Below the pieces are notes generated by a model. The model was given only the letters and a program-made list of their open reading frames with translations, made no database searches and had not been told where the DNA came from. DNA of 49,963 nt, taken from a virus. The stretch spans positions 1-49,963 of IMG/VR virus record IMGVR_UViG_3300044712_002653; one strand, written 5' to 3'. Below, piece after piece: positions 1 through 7,077 of this stretch (position 1 is its first letter; every line of letters begins with the position of its first letter). A program made the translations under genes and the position numbers.

Positions 1-1182
1 TCATCTGATCCCCATCGGGCCTACAACCTCTCGGCGGCGCTCGACGTGGAGCTTCGCGACCTCGCGGCAGAGCGTCGACCACTGGAGCGACGTGTAGAGG
101 TCGAACACCTCGCGCGGCGGCGCGTGCGTGCCCCACCGCAGGATCGCGCGGTCGGCACCGCCGTCCTGGGCGAGGGAGATGCCGGTCCGGCGGAGGTCGT
201 GGGCGCGGCGGTGGCGCAGCTGCAGCGCCGCCAGGTCGCGCAGGAGCCGCTTCCGGGCGTAGTTCTTGTCCCGCATCGACCCTGGGGACTTCCGGGGCCC
301 CTTCCGTTGGCTCTCCGGGGCGACGGGCACGACCAGGTCGCCGGGGTCGGGCGGTCGGCCGAACATGCGCGCCCAGCCCCCGAGCTTCCACTCGGCGAGG
401 ACCGCGGCGAGCGCGGGGTGGACTGGCATCCACCGCTCCTCGAGCGTCTTCGTCTCGCCGTGATCGTACGACGTGTCGATGACCAGGCGCCCGAGCGGAT
501 CGTAGGCCTGGACGCGGGACCAACGGAGGCCGGCGGCCTCGCCGGTGCGGAGCATACCGACGCCGAGGAGGGCGTTCCAGACCCGGCGGTCGGGCGGGAC
601 GCGCGGGTCGGAGAAGAGCGCCTCGAGCTCCTCGCGCGTGTAGATCGCCTCGCGGCGGACGAAGCCGGGCGCGTCGCGGATCTTCCCGAGCTGGCGGTGG
701 GTGAGGATGCAGGGGTCCGGGCCGTTCAGGACGCCGGCGATGCGCGCGTCGCGGAAGAGGGCCTTCGTCACCGAGTAGATGTTCCGGCGCGTGCGCGGCG
801 CCTTCGCCTGCCACTCGCGCGCGAGGGCGGCGAGGTGGCGCGGCTGGACGTCCTCGATGAGCATCGCCCCGAGCGTCGGCAGGACGTGGAGCCGGAGCCG
901 AGCCTCGTCGTTCTCGCGGTCGCGGTTGTCGCGCTGCTCGAGCCAGGTCTTCGCCCACGAGTCGACGGTGACGGGGGCCGTCGAGCCGGTCGCGTCCTCG
1001 CGCGCGCGCAGGATCTCCCGGGTCTCCGCCATGAGGCGGCGCGCCTTCGGCCAGTTCTCGGGGACGTCCGCGAGGCCGGTGCTCTGCTCCTTCCACGAGC
1101 CGTCCGGCTGCTTCGTCGAGAGGAGGATCCATCCCTTGTGGCCGCGGAGCGAGCCACGCCAGTCGCGGGGGCGTCGGGGCAT
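1..1182 (-). CDS. int: Tyrosine recombinase, phage integrase
   Basis: Site-specific recombinase that would insert and excise the phage genome at att sites. The 393-residue protein has a SAM-like/core-binding region at about residues 70-180 and a C-terminal catalytic domain. Visible catalytic residues are R212 (in GMLRTGEAAGLRW), K245 (ETKT), H328 and R331 (HDLRR), H353 (WGTH) and the nucleophile Y363 (DLYTSL), a complete R-K-H-R-H-Y set. The start is the ATG giving MPRRPRDW; the frame is open further upstream, but that part overlaps the excisionase-like gene and is low-complexity Arg/Pro sequence. It is the last gene of the leftward operon, 32 bases after the excisionase-like gene, and its stop codon is the first three bases of the window. 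Confidence 0.95.
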   Translation of the reverse strand: MPRRPRDWRGSLRGHKGWILLSTKQPDGSWKEQSTGLADVPENWPKARRLMAETREILRAREDATGSTAPVTVDSWAKTWLEQRDNRDRENDEARLRLHVLPTLGAMLIEDVQPRHLAALAREWQAKAPRTRRNIYSVTKALFRDARIAGVLNGPDPCILTHRQLGKIRDAPGFVRREAIYTREELEALFSDPRVPPDRRVWNALLGVGMLRTGEAAGLRWSRVQAYDPLGRLVIDTSYDHGETKTLEERWMPVHPALAAVLAEWKLGGWARMFGRPPDPGDLVVPVAPESQRKGPRKSPGSMRDKNYARKRLLRDLAALQLRHRRAHDLRRTGISLAQDGGADRAILRWGTHAPPREVFDLYTSLQWSTLCREVAKLHVERRREVVGPMGIR

Positions 1183-1214
1183 GGGGCGAGCGTGCGCCGG
1201 CGCGGGCGGGACGG

Positions 1215-1532
1215 TCAAGCCGGGCGGCGCGCCGCCGTGCCCGCGAGCTCCTCCGCCGTCCGGGCGCCCCCGCCTTCGGGGCGGCCTGCGAGGTAGCGGT
1301 CCAGGTCGGCGCGCTGGATGGTGCGCCGCTGGCCGCGTCGGCCCGCCGGCAGCGCGCCGGAGGAGATCCACTCGCGGACGGTCTTCGGCGAGACGTTGGC
1401 GATGGCGGCGGCCTGCTCCGTCGAGAGCGTCTGCGGACCCCCGGCGGCGAGCGCGAGCTCGGCGCCCTTCTTCGCCGCCTCCGTGAGCAGCGCCTGGAGC
1501 TGCTCGTCCGTCATGATCGCGACCGCGCCCAT
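1215..1532 (-). CDS. Excisionase-like HTH DNA-binding protein
   Basis: A 105-residue protein whose C-terminal half is a MerR/excisionase-type helix-turn-helix of the helix_turn_helix_17 kind: LSTEQAAAIANVSPKTVREW, then a wing and RADLDRYLAG. Such proteins bind att-site DNA and bias integrase toward excision, or act as small repressors. Its position directly upstream of the integrase supports excisionase. The start ATG has GGAGGGG six bases upstream; a second ATG six codons later (MTDEQ) is possible. The N-terminal 35 residues are an alanine-rich helix. Confidence 0.8.
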   Translation of the reverse strand: MGAVAIMTDEQLQALLTEAAKKGAELALAAGGPQTLSTEQAAAIANVSPKTVREWISSGALPAGRRGQRRTIQRADLDRYLAGRPEGGGARTAEELAGTAARRPA

Positions 1533-1534
1533 GA

Positions 1535-1729
1535 TCAGCCCCTCCGCCGGCGGACGCGCTTCGGAGCGAGGACCGCGTCGATCTGGTGCTTCACGTCGCG
1601 TGCAAGGTGGCGGTCCCAGTCGGTCAGGGACCCTCCGAGCGTCGAGAAGTGGCGTACGGCCTCGCGCGCGTTCCGGAGCGCCTGCCGCAAGCGGCGGATC
1701 TCGGTCTCGGGGCTGCGCGGGCGGCTCAT
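1535..1729 (-). CDS. Small basic hypothetical phage protein
   Basis: A 64-residue, Arg-rich protein that I do not recognise. It has a predicted helix (ETEIRRLRQALRNAREAVRH) and a basic C-terminus ending RVRRRRG, which could contact nucleic acid. Its ATG overlaps the stop codon of the upstream ASCH-like gene as ATGA, which fixes the start and implies translational coupling. Its stop lies two bases before the excisionase-like start. Confidence 0.6.
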   Translation of the reverse strand: MSRPRSPETEIRRLRQALRNAREAVRHFSTLGGSLTDWDRHLARDVKHQIDAVLAPKRVRRRRG

Positions 1730-2517
1730 GCTGCGCTCCTTGCCGCATCGACGCGGCGGAAGGTGACGACCCAGACCCAGGGGTTCCGGGCGCACGCGAA
1801 GTCGCCGCCGGCGTACATGTCGTCCCAGCGGCGGAGGATGACCTCGCGCACGGCGGCGTCCCGCGGCTCGCGGAACGTCTTCATCCCCTCCGCGATGGCG
1901 TCATCCTCGGAGATCGCCCAGAGCCGTTCGACCCGGACCGACGCGACCTCGAGCACCAGGCGGGAGAGCTTCCGGGGCATATGGATCCCCGGCTTGAACC
2001 GGACGCCGTGGAGGCAGTCGGACCCGAGGCTGCACTCTCCGACGTCGCCGCCATCGGCGTGGCGCGCGAGCTCGTGGTCATCGAAGTCGGCGCGGTACCA
2101 CGCGGGCGGACACGGGTAGACGTTCCGGCGCTCCAGGCTGAACGCCTCGCGCACCCAGAGCCGCTGCCCCTCGGGGACCTGGAGGTGCCACGCCATCCGG
2201 CCGTCGGGGTGCTTCCGCAGGTACGTGTGGGCGTCCGCGTACGGGCAGACGAAGTCGAACTCCTGGGGCTTCACCCCGAGGTCGCCGGCGGGCCCGGCCA
2301 CGTGGACCGCGCCGTGCGGGTTCATCCCCGCGGGATAGGTGCCGGGGGCGTACCGGACCACCGGGCGGATGATCGCCGGGAGGTCCGAGGAGACCTCGTG
2401 CCGCAGGCGGATGCGGAGGTTCTTCACCGGCCGCCGTGTCTGGGTCTTCCGGCCGGCGAGGATCTCGCGGACCATCGGGCCCGAGAAGAGGATCGGGCGC
2501 TCACGCATCGCGGTCAC
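1726..2517 (-). CDS. ASCH-domain-like phage protein
   Basis: A 263-residue protein beginning with the hallmark PILFSGPMVREILAGRKTQT (residues 8-27) of a widespread phage family often annotated as ASCH-like or morphogenetic protein. ASCH is a PUA-like beta-barrel expected to bind RNA or modified nucleotides; the role in phages is not established. Later motifs fit the family: LWVREAF, a Cys/His cluster near residues 140-170, and a C-terminal WVWVVTF strand. The GTG at 2517 is preferred over the ATG at 2508 because AAGGAAGG lies about six bases before it and it overlaps the previous stop as GTGA. It sits in the leftward operon with other nucleic-acid-linked genes. Confidence 0.75.
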   Translation of the reverse strand: MTAMRERPILFSGPMVREILAGRKTQTRRPVKNLRIRLRHEVSSDLPAIIRPVVRYAPGTYPAGMNPHGAVHVAGPAGDLGVKPQEFDFVCPYADAHTYLRKHPDGRMAWHLQVPEGQRLWVREAFSLERRNVYPCPPAWYRADFDDHELARHADGGDVGECSLGSDCLHGVRFKPGIHMPRKLSRLVLEVASVRVERLWAISEDDAIAEGMKTFREPRDAAVREVILRRWDDMYAGGDFACARNPWVWVVTFRRVDAARSAA

Positions 2518-2696
2518 CGCTCACCTTCCTTGCTCGCCGCCGGACGCCGCGGGCCGGTCACTAGAGCCATGTATTCGCGGCACGTCTCCGCCATCGCCTT
2601 GTCCAGTTCCGCGAGGTCCCGCAGGGCCTTCTGTCGTCCCTCGATCTGTCGCTCGATGCAGTCGTGCAGCACCCGGATTCGCTCCTCGCGCTTCAT
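2514..2696 (-). CDS. Small helical hypothetical protein
   Basis: A 60-residue charged protein, predicted almost entirely helical (KREERIRVLHDCIERQIEGR, then a second helix through AETCREYMALV), perhaps a short coiled coil. No family was recognised. It overlaps the upstream gene by ATGA and the downstream gene by GTGA, so it is translated as part of the coupled operon. Confidence 0.6.
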   Translation of the reverse strand: MKREERIRVLHDCIERQIEGRQKALRDLAELDKAMAETCREYMALVTGPRRPAASKEGER

Positions 2697-2905
2697 CGTC
2701 CGTCTCCCTTCGCGTCCGCCGCCGCAGGGATCGCGTGGACCTCGGGGTCGTCCGTCATGTCGTCCTCGTCGTCCACGTACTCGAAGTCATCGTCCTCGGA
2801 ACTTCCGGGGTCGCAGTCGTGGAAGCACTCGCCGTCGTCTCGGCAGTCGTTCGAGTCGTCGAGGTCGCAGTAGCAGACCTGCCAGCACTGAGGGCACTCG
2901 TGCAT
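2693..2905 (-). CDS. Cysteine-rich acidic hypothetical protein
   Basis: A 70-residue, strongly acidic protein with an N-terminal cysteine cluster (CPQCWQVCYCD, then C at about residues 21, 27 and 31), consistent with a small metal-binding knuckle, followed by an Asp/Glu-rich tail (SSEDDDFEYVDDEDDMTDD). Such acidic tails occur in DNA mimics, but there is no direct evidence of that here. The ATG directly abuts the stop codon of the upstream gene. Confidence 0.6.
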   Translation of the reverse strand: MHECPQCWQVCYCDLDDSNDCRDDGECFHDCDPGSSEDDDFEYVDDEDDMTDDPEVHAIPAAADAKGDGR

Positions 2906-3097
2906 TCAGTCCTCCTTCCCGGCGTCCGCCGCCGCGCTGCTGGGGGTGGGGCGACCCATCGCTCGGTGCGCGGCGTCGTACCCGCTTTCGAGGTCGCAGA
3001 TCGTGACCGGACGCGGATGCCCGTGCTGCGCGTGGTACAGGTCCAGCTCGGTTCGGATGATGACCTTCGCCGCGTCGATCACAGGGAACGCGCTCAC
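2906..3097 (-). CDS. Small hypothetical protein
   Basis: A 63-residue protein (VSAFPVIDAAKVIIRTELDL and onward) that I do not recognise. The GTG start overlaps the stop of the upstream DUF6527-like gene as GTGA, and the stop abuts the next ATG. The frame is open further upstream, but that part lies antisense-like inside the neighbour's codons and is rejected. Confidence 0.55.
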   Translation of the reverse strand: MSAFPVIDAAKVIIRTELDLYHAQHGHPRPVTICDLESGYDAAHRAMGRPTPSSAAADAGKED

Positions 3098-3468
3098 GTC
3101 GTCTCCCCCTCGGTCTCGGAGCCCGCGGGCCACGGAGGAAGCGGAACCGTCTGGCCCGCCAGCGCGTGCGTGCAGTCGCCCAGGAACTCGATGCGGCCGG
3201 CGCGCACGAACGAGTGGCAGACGCCGCAGCGGAACGTCGGGCCGTCCGGGTGCTCGCGGTTCCAGTCGCACCAGCACGGCTTCTTGCCGTCGGCGTGATG
3301 GCCGCTACGAACGAGCACCGAGGGCGAGAACGTCGGCGCGTCGGCGTTCCCGTCCCACGTCCAGCCGCCGGGGTTCACCGAGACGACGTGCGCCTCGTTG
3401 CAGCCTGGACACCAGAACCCGATTCCGCCGCCGGAGAGCGTCCTGAGCAGATTTCCAAGCGCAACCAT
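3094..3468 (-). CDS. DUF6527-like phage protein
   Basis: A 124-residue protein with the conserved pattern FWCPGCNEAHVVSVN, GWTWDGNADAPTFSPSVLV, then C-W-C, CGVCHSFVRAGRIEFLGDCT and AGQTVPLPPW. This arrangement is typical of the phage DUF6527 family, sometimes mislabelled ammonia monooxygenase. The Cys/His pairs suggest a metal-stabilised fold; the function is unknown. The ATG at 3468 is chosen because AAGGAG sits five bases upstream; an in-frame GTG two codons earlier overlaps that ribosome site. Confidence 0.75.
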   Translation of the reverse strand: MVALGNLLRTLSGGGIGFWCPGCNEAHVVSVNPGGWTWDGNADAPTFSPSVLVRSGHHADGKKPCWCDWNREHPDGPTFRCGVCHSFVRAGRIEFLGDCTHALAGQTVPLPPWPAGSETEGETT

Positions 3469-3470
3469 GT

Positions 3471-4169
3471 TCACTCCTTCTCGTTGTGTTCGGCGGGGTC
3501 GCCGGGGGAGGGGGACGGGGCCAGGGCGCGGAGGCGTTCGCTGATGCGCTTGCAGGCGAAGGCGCCATGCGTGTCGCAGGTCGCGCCGTGGTGGTTGCCG
3601 GCGGAGTCCAGCAGGCTCGCATGGTCGGCGTACGCCTGCTCCTCGTCGGCGGCCACGGCGAGCGCCGCCTCGACGCCCTCGCGGAAGCCCTGCGCCCGGA
3701 TCATCTCCTCGACGGCCACCGGGGCGAGGTCCGCGTCCCGGGCCTCCCCGTCCGGAGGAGCGCCCGGGGCCATAACTTCGGTGCGCAAGGGTCCAGCCCG
3801 AACCGCGACCGCGGCGTCAGCGAGCGCCTTCTCGACGCCCGGAGCCATCCGCGTCCACTCGCCATCGCCAACGACGGCACGCATCCCGGCCAGTACCGCC
3901 TCCACGCGGCGCGCGCACGCTTCCCGCTCCGTCATCGCCGCCGTCTCCCCGTCCGAATGAGCGCCCTTGTGCCAGCGCGTGCCGCACTTCGCGCATCCGA
4001 CCGAGTTAGGGTCCGAGGTGGCTAGCAAGAACGAGTCGCAGCACCTTGAACGCCCGCCCGTCTCCCGGGAGGCGCGGAGGGCACGGAGCGCGTCGCTCTC
4101 TTGGTGCTCGCAGGGCCCGCCGGAGTGGCAGGTCCCGCACGTCTCGTGGTGGCTTATCCTGGTCGTCAT
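3471..4169 (-). CDS. Hypothetical phage protein, Cys/His-rich N-terminus
   Basis: A 232-residue protein of unknown role. The N-terminus carries HHETCGTCHSGGPCEHQ and later CCDSFLL...CAKCGTRWHKG, resembling paired zinc-binding knuckles. The middle is alanine-rich helix (EACARRVEAVLAGMRAVVGD) and the C-terminal third has CDTHGAFACKRISERLRAL. The ATG overlaps the HNH-gene stop as ATGA. Confidence 0.6.
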   Translation of the reverse strand: MTTRISHHETCGTCHSGGPCEHQESDALRALRASRETGGRSRCCDSFLLATSDPNSVGCAKCGTRWHKGAHSDGETAAMTEREACARRVEAVLAGMRAVVGDGEWTRMAPGVEKALADAAVAVRAGPLRTEVMAPGAPPDGEARDADLAPVAVEEMIRAQGFREGVEAALAVAADEEQAYADHASLLDSAGNHHGATCDTHGAFACKRISERLRALAPSPSPGDPAEHNEKE

Positions 4170-4684
4170 GATGACCTCCGCGCCTCTCGGCGCTCCTTGG
4201 TGATCCGGCGGCAGACGAGGCAGGAGCGCACGCCTACGGACATCCGGGTGTTCTCGGCCGTGCGCACGTGTCCGTTACGGCACGTGGTGACGCGCGGGGT
4301 TCCTCCGCGCCAGATGCGCCCCTTGCGCGCGGCGTCCTGCATGTTGTCAAGCCGCGTGCCGACGAACAGGTGATCGGGGTTCACGCACGCGCGGACGTCG
4401 CAGGTGTGGCAGAGATCCATCCCTTCGGCAGGCCACTCGCCGTGAGTCAGGAACCACGCCATGCGATGGGCCTGCACGTCGCGGTTCTCGTAGACAGCTC
4501 GGCCGTAGCCGTTCGCTGCGATGGGGCCCATCCAGATCCAGCACCCGGGACCCTTCTCGACCCGATCCCAGAACCGAGCGCGCGCCAGCCTCGCTGCGCG
4601 CGCGAACCGACAAGCCCGGGAGCAGACGTGTAGGTTGTGGGTTGGGATGCGCGCTCCGCACTCCGAACAAGGGCGCGCGCTCAT
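4166..4684 (-). CDS. HNH endonuclease
   Basis: A 172-residue HNH nuclease of the HNH_3 type. The core runs from FWDRVEKGPGCWIWMG (about 35-50) through NGYGRAVYENR and AHRMAWFLTHGEWP to LCHTCDVRACVNPDHLFVGT, containing the metal- and phosphate-binding His and Asn residues. It is flanked by an N-terminal CxxC...C knuckle (PCSECGARI...CSRAC) and a C-terminal Cys/His pair (CRNGH...CLVCRR). Free-standing HNH nucleases in phages are homing enzymes or aid packaging; the location inside the leftward operon, far from terminase, favours a homing-like or accessory role. The ATG overlaps the upstream stop as ATGA, fixing the start over a longer open frame. Confidence 0.85.
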   Translation of the reverse strand: MSARPCSECGARIPTHNLHVCSRACRFARAARLARARFWDRVEKGPGCWIWMGPIAANGYGRAVYENRDVQAHRMAWFLTHGEWPAEGMDLCHTCDVRACVNPDHLFVGTRLDNMQDAARKGRIWRGGTPRVTTCRNGHVRTAENTRMSVGVRSCLVCRRITKERREARRSS

Positions 4685-4708
4685 CGGTCCGTCCCTCCGT
4701 TCGTGTCC
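4660..4708. repeat. 49-bp direct repeat, copy 1
   Basis: This segment matches 5115-5163 at 46 of 49 positions. It spans the end of one coding frame (...TNGGTDR stop), the ATGA junction, and the first codons of the next (MSxRPCSEC). It gives the HNH gene and the zinc-finger gene at 4681-5139 nearly identical N-termini. Confidence 0.9.
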
Positions 4709-5139
4709 GCCGCGCGCGCCCACGCGAAGCACGATTCCCCCATGTCGTGGTCGCTGCCGTCCCGCCGACACGTTCCCCGGCGGTACACCCGGTGGCCGAA
4801 ATTCACGCACGTCTCGCAGATGCAGAAGTCCGCGGGGTCCGAGGGCTGGCGGGGGGCGGGCGCGGCGTTGCGCCACGCTTCATGGAGTTCCGCGAGACGA
4901 CTAAGCGCCTCCTTGCGCGCGGCTGCGATTTCCGTCGGAATCTGCTGGGCGGCGCGGCGCCGCTCGTCGTGATCGGCGACGAAGGCGCCTCGGCGAGACA
5001 CGCACCGATGGCCCGGCTCGGAGCGGCAGGCCGGACAAGGAGCGATCTCGGGTTGGTTCAAGGATTTGCTCGCAATGCATGACGCCGGGGTGGGGCCGTC
5101 GAGGGGGACCGGACACTCCGAACAAGGGCGGTCGCTCAT
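4681..5139 (-). CDS. Zinc-finger hypothetical phage protein
   Basis: A 152-residue protein with three cysteine clusters: MSDRPCSEC near the N-terminus; CPACRSEPGHRCVSRRGAF with HDERRRAA, a pattern common in phage and actinobacterial zinc fingers; and CICETCVNFGHRVYRRGTC with a late Cys. The segment APAPRQPSD and the terminal TNGGTDR recur in the next gene upstream, indicating duplication. The ATG overlaps that gene's stop as ATGA. Confidence 0.65.
   Translation of the reverse strand: MSDRPCSECPVPLDGPTPASCIASKSLNQPEIAPCPACRSEPGHRCVSRRGAFVADHDERRRAAQQIPTEIAAARKEALSRLAELHEAWRNAAPAPRQPSDPADFCICETCVNFGHRVYRRGTCRRDGSDHDMGESCFAWARAADTNGGTDR
4838..4867. repeat. 30-bp perfect direct repeat, copy 1
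   Basis: Identical to 5380-5409. It encodes the linker APAPRQPS in both neighbouring genes, in the same frame. With the 49-bp repeats it shows that 4681-5139 and 5136-5744 share ancestry or exchanged segments. Confidence 0.9.
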
Positions 5140-5163
5140 CGGTCTGTCCCTCCGTTCGTGTCC
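5115..5163. repeat. 49-bp direct repeat, copy 2
   Basis: Second copy of the 4660-4708 element, differing at three positions. It lies at the same functional place: stop of the upstream gene, ATGA overlap, and the first codons of the downstream gene. Confidence 0.9.
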
Positions 5164-5744
5164 TCGCCTCGATGCCACGCCTTGTGCGCCTCCCAGACGA
5201 AAGCGTCGGAGGTGGTGAAGCCGCAGGCTTCGCAACGCGGCGCGGCGTACTTCCCGCCGTCTCCCCCGGCGGTCCAGACGTAGCCGCAGGCATCGCAGGT
5301 GAATCGCGGCCGGCCGTCACCCGCCTTGTCGATGGCGTAACTACCACTGCACCTAGGACATCCCGTGTGCGTCGCGGGCTCCGAGGGCTGGCGGGGGGCG
5401 GGCGCGGCGATCTCGTCGACTCGCTTCTGAACCTCAGTGGCAGTGAGGGCGCGAGACGACAGATCCGATGGCGCCAGTCCCATGCCAAACGGGTCCGCGC
5501 GCGGCGCCGTAGAAGGCGCTGGGCGAACCATCGCGAGCCACCGATCGACCTCCACCATCGGGACGTAGCAGCGAACGGTCCGCATCCCGCCGCCGTAGTT
5601 GTCGCTGTCCACCTCGTGCTCGACGACGAGGTTTCCGTCGCGGTCGATCTCCAGCGTCACCTCGTAGTGCTCGTCCCGCAGCGTCACCTCGCGGCGGCCG
5701 TTGACTTCGTAGTCGTCAATCGTCCAGACCTTCGGCGTCGTCAC
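5136..5744 (-). CDS. Hypothetical protein with C-terminal zinc ribbons
   Basis: A 202-residue protein. The N-terminal half is beta-rich (WTIDDYEVNGRREVTLRDEH, EVTLEIDRDGNLVVEHEVD) and unrecognised. The C-terminal half has CPRCSGSYAID...CDACGYVW, a zinc ribbon, then CEACGFTT...HKAWH, a C2H2-like finger. The linker APAPRQPSEP and tail TNGGTDR match the downstream neighbour. The GTG start has GGAGG seven bases upstream and overlaps the previous stop as GTGA. Confidence 0.65.
   Translation of the reverse strand: MTTPKVWTIDDYEVNGRREVTLRDEHYEVTLEIDRDGNLVVEHEVDSDNYGGGMRTVRCYVPMVEVDRWLAMVRPAPSTAPRADPFGMGLAPSDLSSRALTATEVQKRVDEIAAPAPRQPSEPATHTGCPRCSGSYAIDKAGDGRPRFTCDACGYVWTAGGDGGKYAAPRCEACGFTTSDAFVWEAHKAWHRGEDTNGGTDR
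5380..5409. repeat. 30-bp perfect direct repeat, copy 2
   Basis: Identical to 4838-4867, in frame in both genes; see that entry. Confidence 0.9.
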
Positions 5745-6577
5745 GGTGCGTCCTCCGGGGTCGCGTCGGGAGCGGCGCTGGTGTGCTTGCCGACGAAGTC
5801 GTCGAAGCGGCCCTGGTTCAGCGGGCCGGCGAGGGCAGAGAAGACGGAGCGTGCGACCGCCTCCCAGTCCACCGCCGGGGTCGAGGGAGATCCCAGCGCG
5901 GCGCGGAGGGCCTTCGCGTGCGCGTGGAGGATGAGGACGATCGCAGTCGAGTCCGCGGTCGCAGCAGCCTCCTTCGCCCACTCCGCGGCGAGCGCCCCGA
6001 CCCTGGCCCGCATCGTCTCCAGCGCGGACGAGGCGGCGACCCCGAGAGCACGCACCCGCTCACGCTCCGCGGTCTCCGTCGCCAGCCGCCCAGCGAGATC
6101 GTCAGCTCTGGCTTCGGCGGCGAGAGCGCGGGACTCGGCGGCATCGCGATCCTTCAGCGCGCGGTCGCGAGCCCAGTCGGCGTCGTCCTTCCGCCCGACC
6201 GCCTCCCAGTAGCCGCCCTCTAGGCGCTCCAAGATGGAGGTCATCTCGGAGTCCGCGGCGTCGAAGAGATCGAGAACCTTGTGCGGGACCCACGCCGCGC
6301 CGTAGTCCCCCGTGTCGCCGATCGGGTAGCTCTCGACGAGGGCGTCGTCCCCGTACGCCGAGGGAAAGCTCTCGGCCTCCTGGGCCATGAGGATGGCGGC
6401 GGCCTCGGCGCGGCCCGCCTTCCGACCCTCGGCGGCGAGCTTCTTGGCGTCGGCAAGCGCCTGGGCGAGCGGGTGGCGGTCGCACTCCATCACGTGCGCG
6501 AGCGCGCCCGCGTTCGGGACCTGGTTCCCGAGCGGTGCTCCGCAGCCGATGCAGCGGACGAGGACGACGTCGGACAC
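5741..6577 (-). CDS. Hypothetical protein with long coiled coil
   Basis: A 278-residue protein. A short N-terminal CIGCGAPLGNQ...HVMECDRH motif looks like a zinc knuckle. It is followed by long Ala/Glu/Arg-rich helices (about residues 55-75 and 120-200, e.g. RALKDRDAAESRALAAEARA) expected to form a coiled coil. No family was recognised. The GTG at 6577 is chosen because GGAGG lies five bases before it; the GTG two codons earlier overlaps the preceding stop as GTGA. Confidence 0.6.
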   Translation of the reverse strand: MSDVVLVRCIGCGAPLGNQVPNAGALAHVMECDRHPLAQALADAKKLAAEGRKAGRAEAAAILMAQEAESFPSAYGDDALVESYPIGDTGDYGAAWVPHKVLDLFDAADSEMTSILERLEGGYWEAVGRKDDADWARDRALKDRDAAESRALAAEARADDLAGRLATETAERERVRALGVAASSALETMRARVGALAAEWAKEAAATADSTAIVLILHAHAKALRAALGSPSTPAVDWEAVARSVFSALAGPLNQGRFDDFVGKHTSAAPDATPEDAP

Positions 6578-6579
6578 GG

Positions 6580-7077
6580 TCACCTCCAGGGCGTCGGCTT
6601 CAGGCCGGCGGGCAGGTACAGCGGGTGGACGGGGTGCCCGTCCTTCGACAGGCGGAGGACGTGGAGCGCCGGACGCCCGGCGTTCGCCACCATCCGCTTC
6701 ACGGTGTCGCCGCGGTGGAGGTGAGCGCCGTGGGTGCCCCAGGCCGCGACGGTGAGCGCGCAGCGCAGGGTCACGTCGAGGATCGCCGCGTCGTTCCCCG
6801 CGCCGACGGGGTCGCGGTGCCCGTAGAGCACGTCCGGCTTCGGCGAGCGCAGGGCGAAGAGGTTGATGACCTCGAACCCGCCGTAGCCCCACGCATGGGC
6901 GAACCCGAGGCACCGGCGCAGCGTCGGGTCGAGCTGCGTCTCGTCGGCCGTCGACGGGTTCAGCATGAGGAAGGCGACGCGCGGCGCGGACCACGACCAC
7001 GCTCGCCAGAGGCGGTAGCGGTAGACGCGGACGTCGTCGAAGCGCGCGCCCTGGTCGACGTAGGTCGGCTCAGGCAC
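6580..7077 (-). CDS. DUF1643 domain protein
   Basis: A 165-residue member of DUF1643. Diagnostic features are FLMLNPSTADETQLDPTLRR (about 36-55), GFAHAWGYGGFEVINLFALR, DPVGAGNDAAIL, the AAWGTHGAH segment and the C-terminal DGHPVHPLYLPAG. The family is common in phages and bacterial accessory regions, and its biochemical role is unknown. The GTG start has GGAGG six bases upstream and overlaps the upstream DUF5131 gene by 8 bases. Confidence 0.9.
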   Translation of the reverse strand: MPEPTYVDQGARFDDVRVYRYRLWRAWSWSAPRVAFLMLNPSTADETQLDPTLRRCLGFAHAWGYGGFEVINLFALRSPKPDVLYGHRDPVGAGNDAAILDVTLRCALTVAAWGTHGAHLHRGDTVKRMVANAGRPALHVLRLSKDGHPVHPLYLPAGLKPTPWR

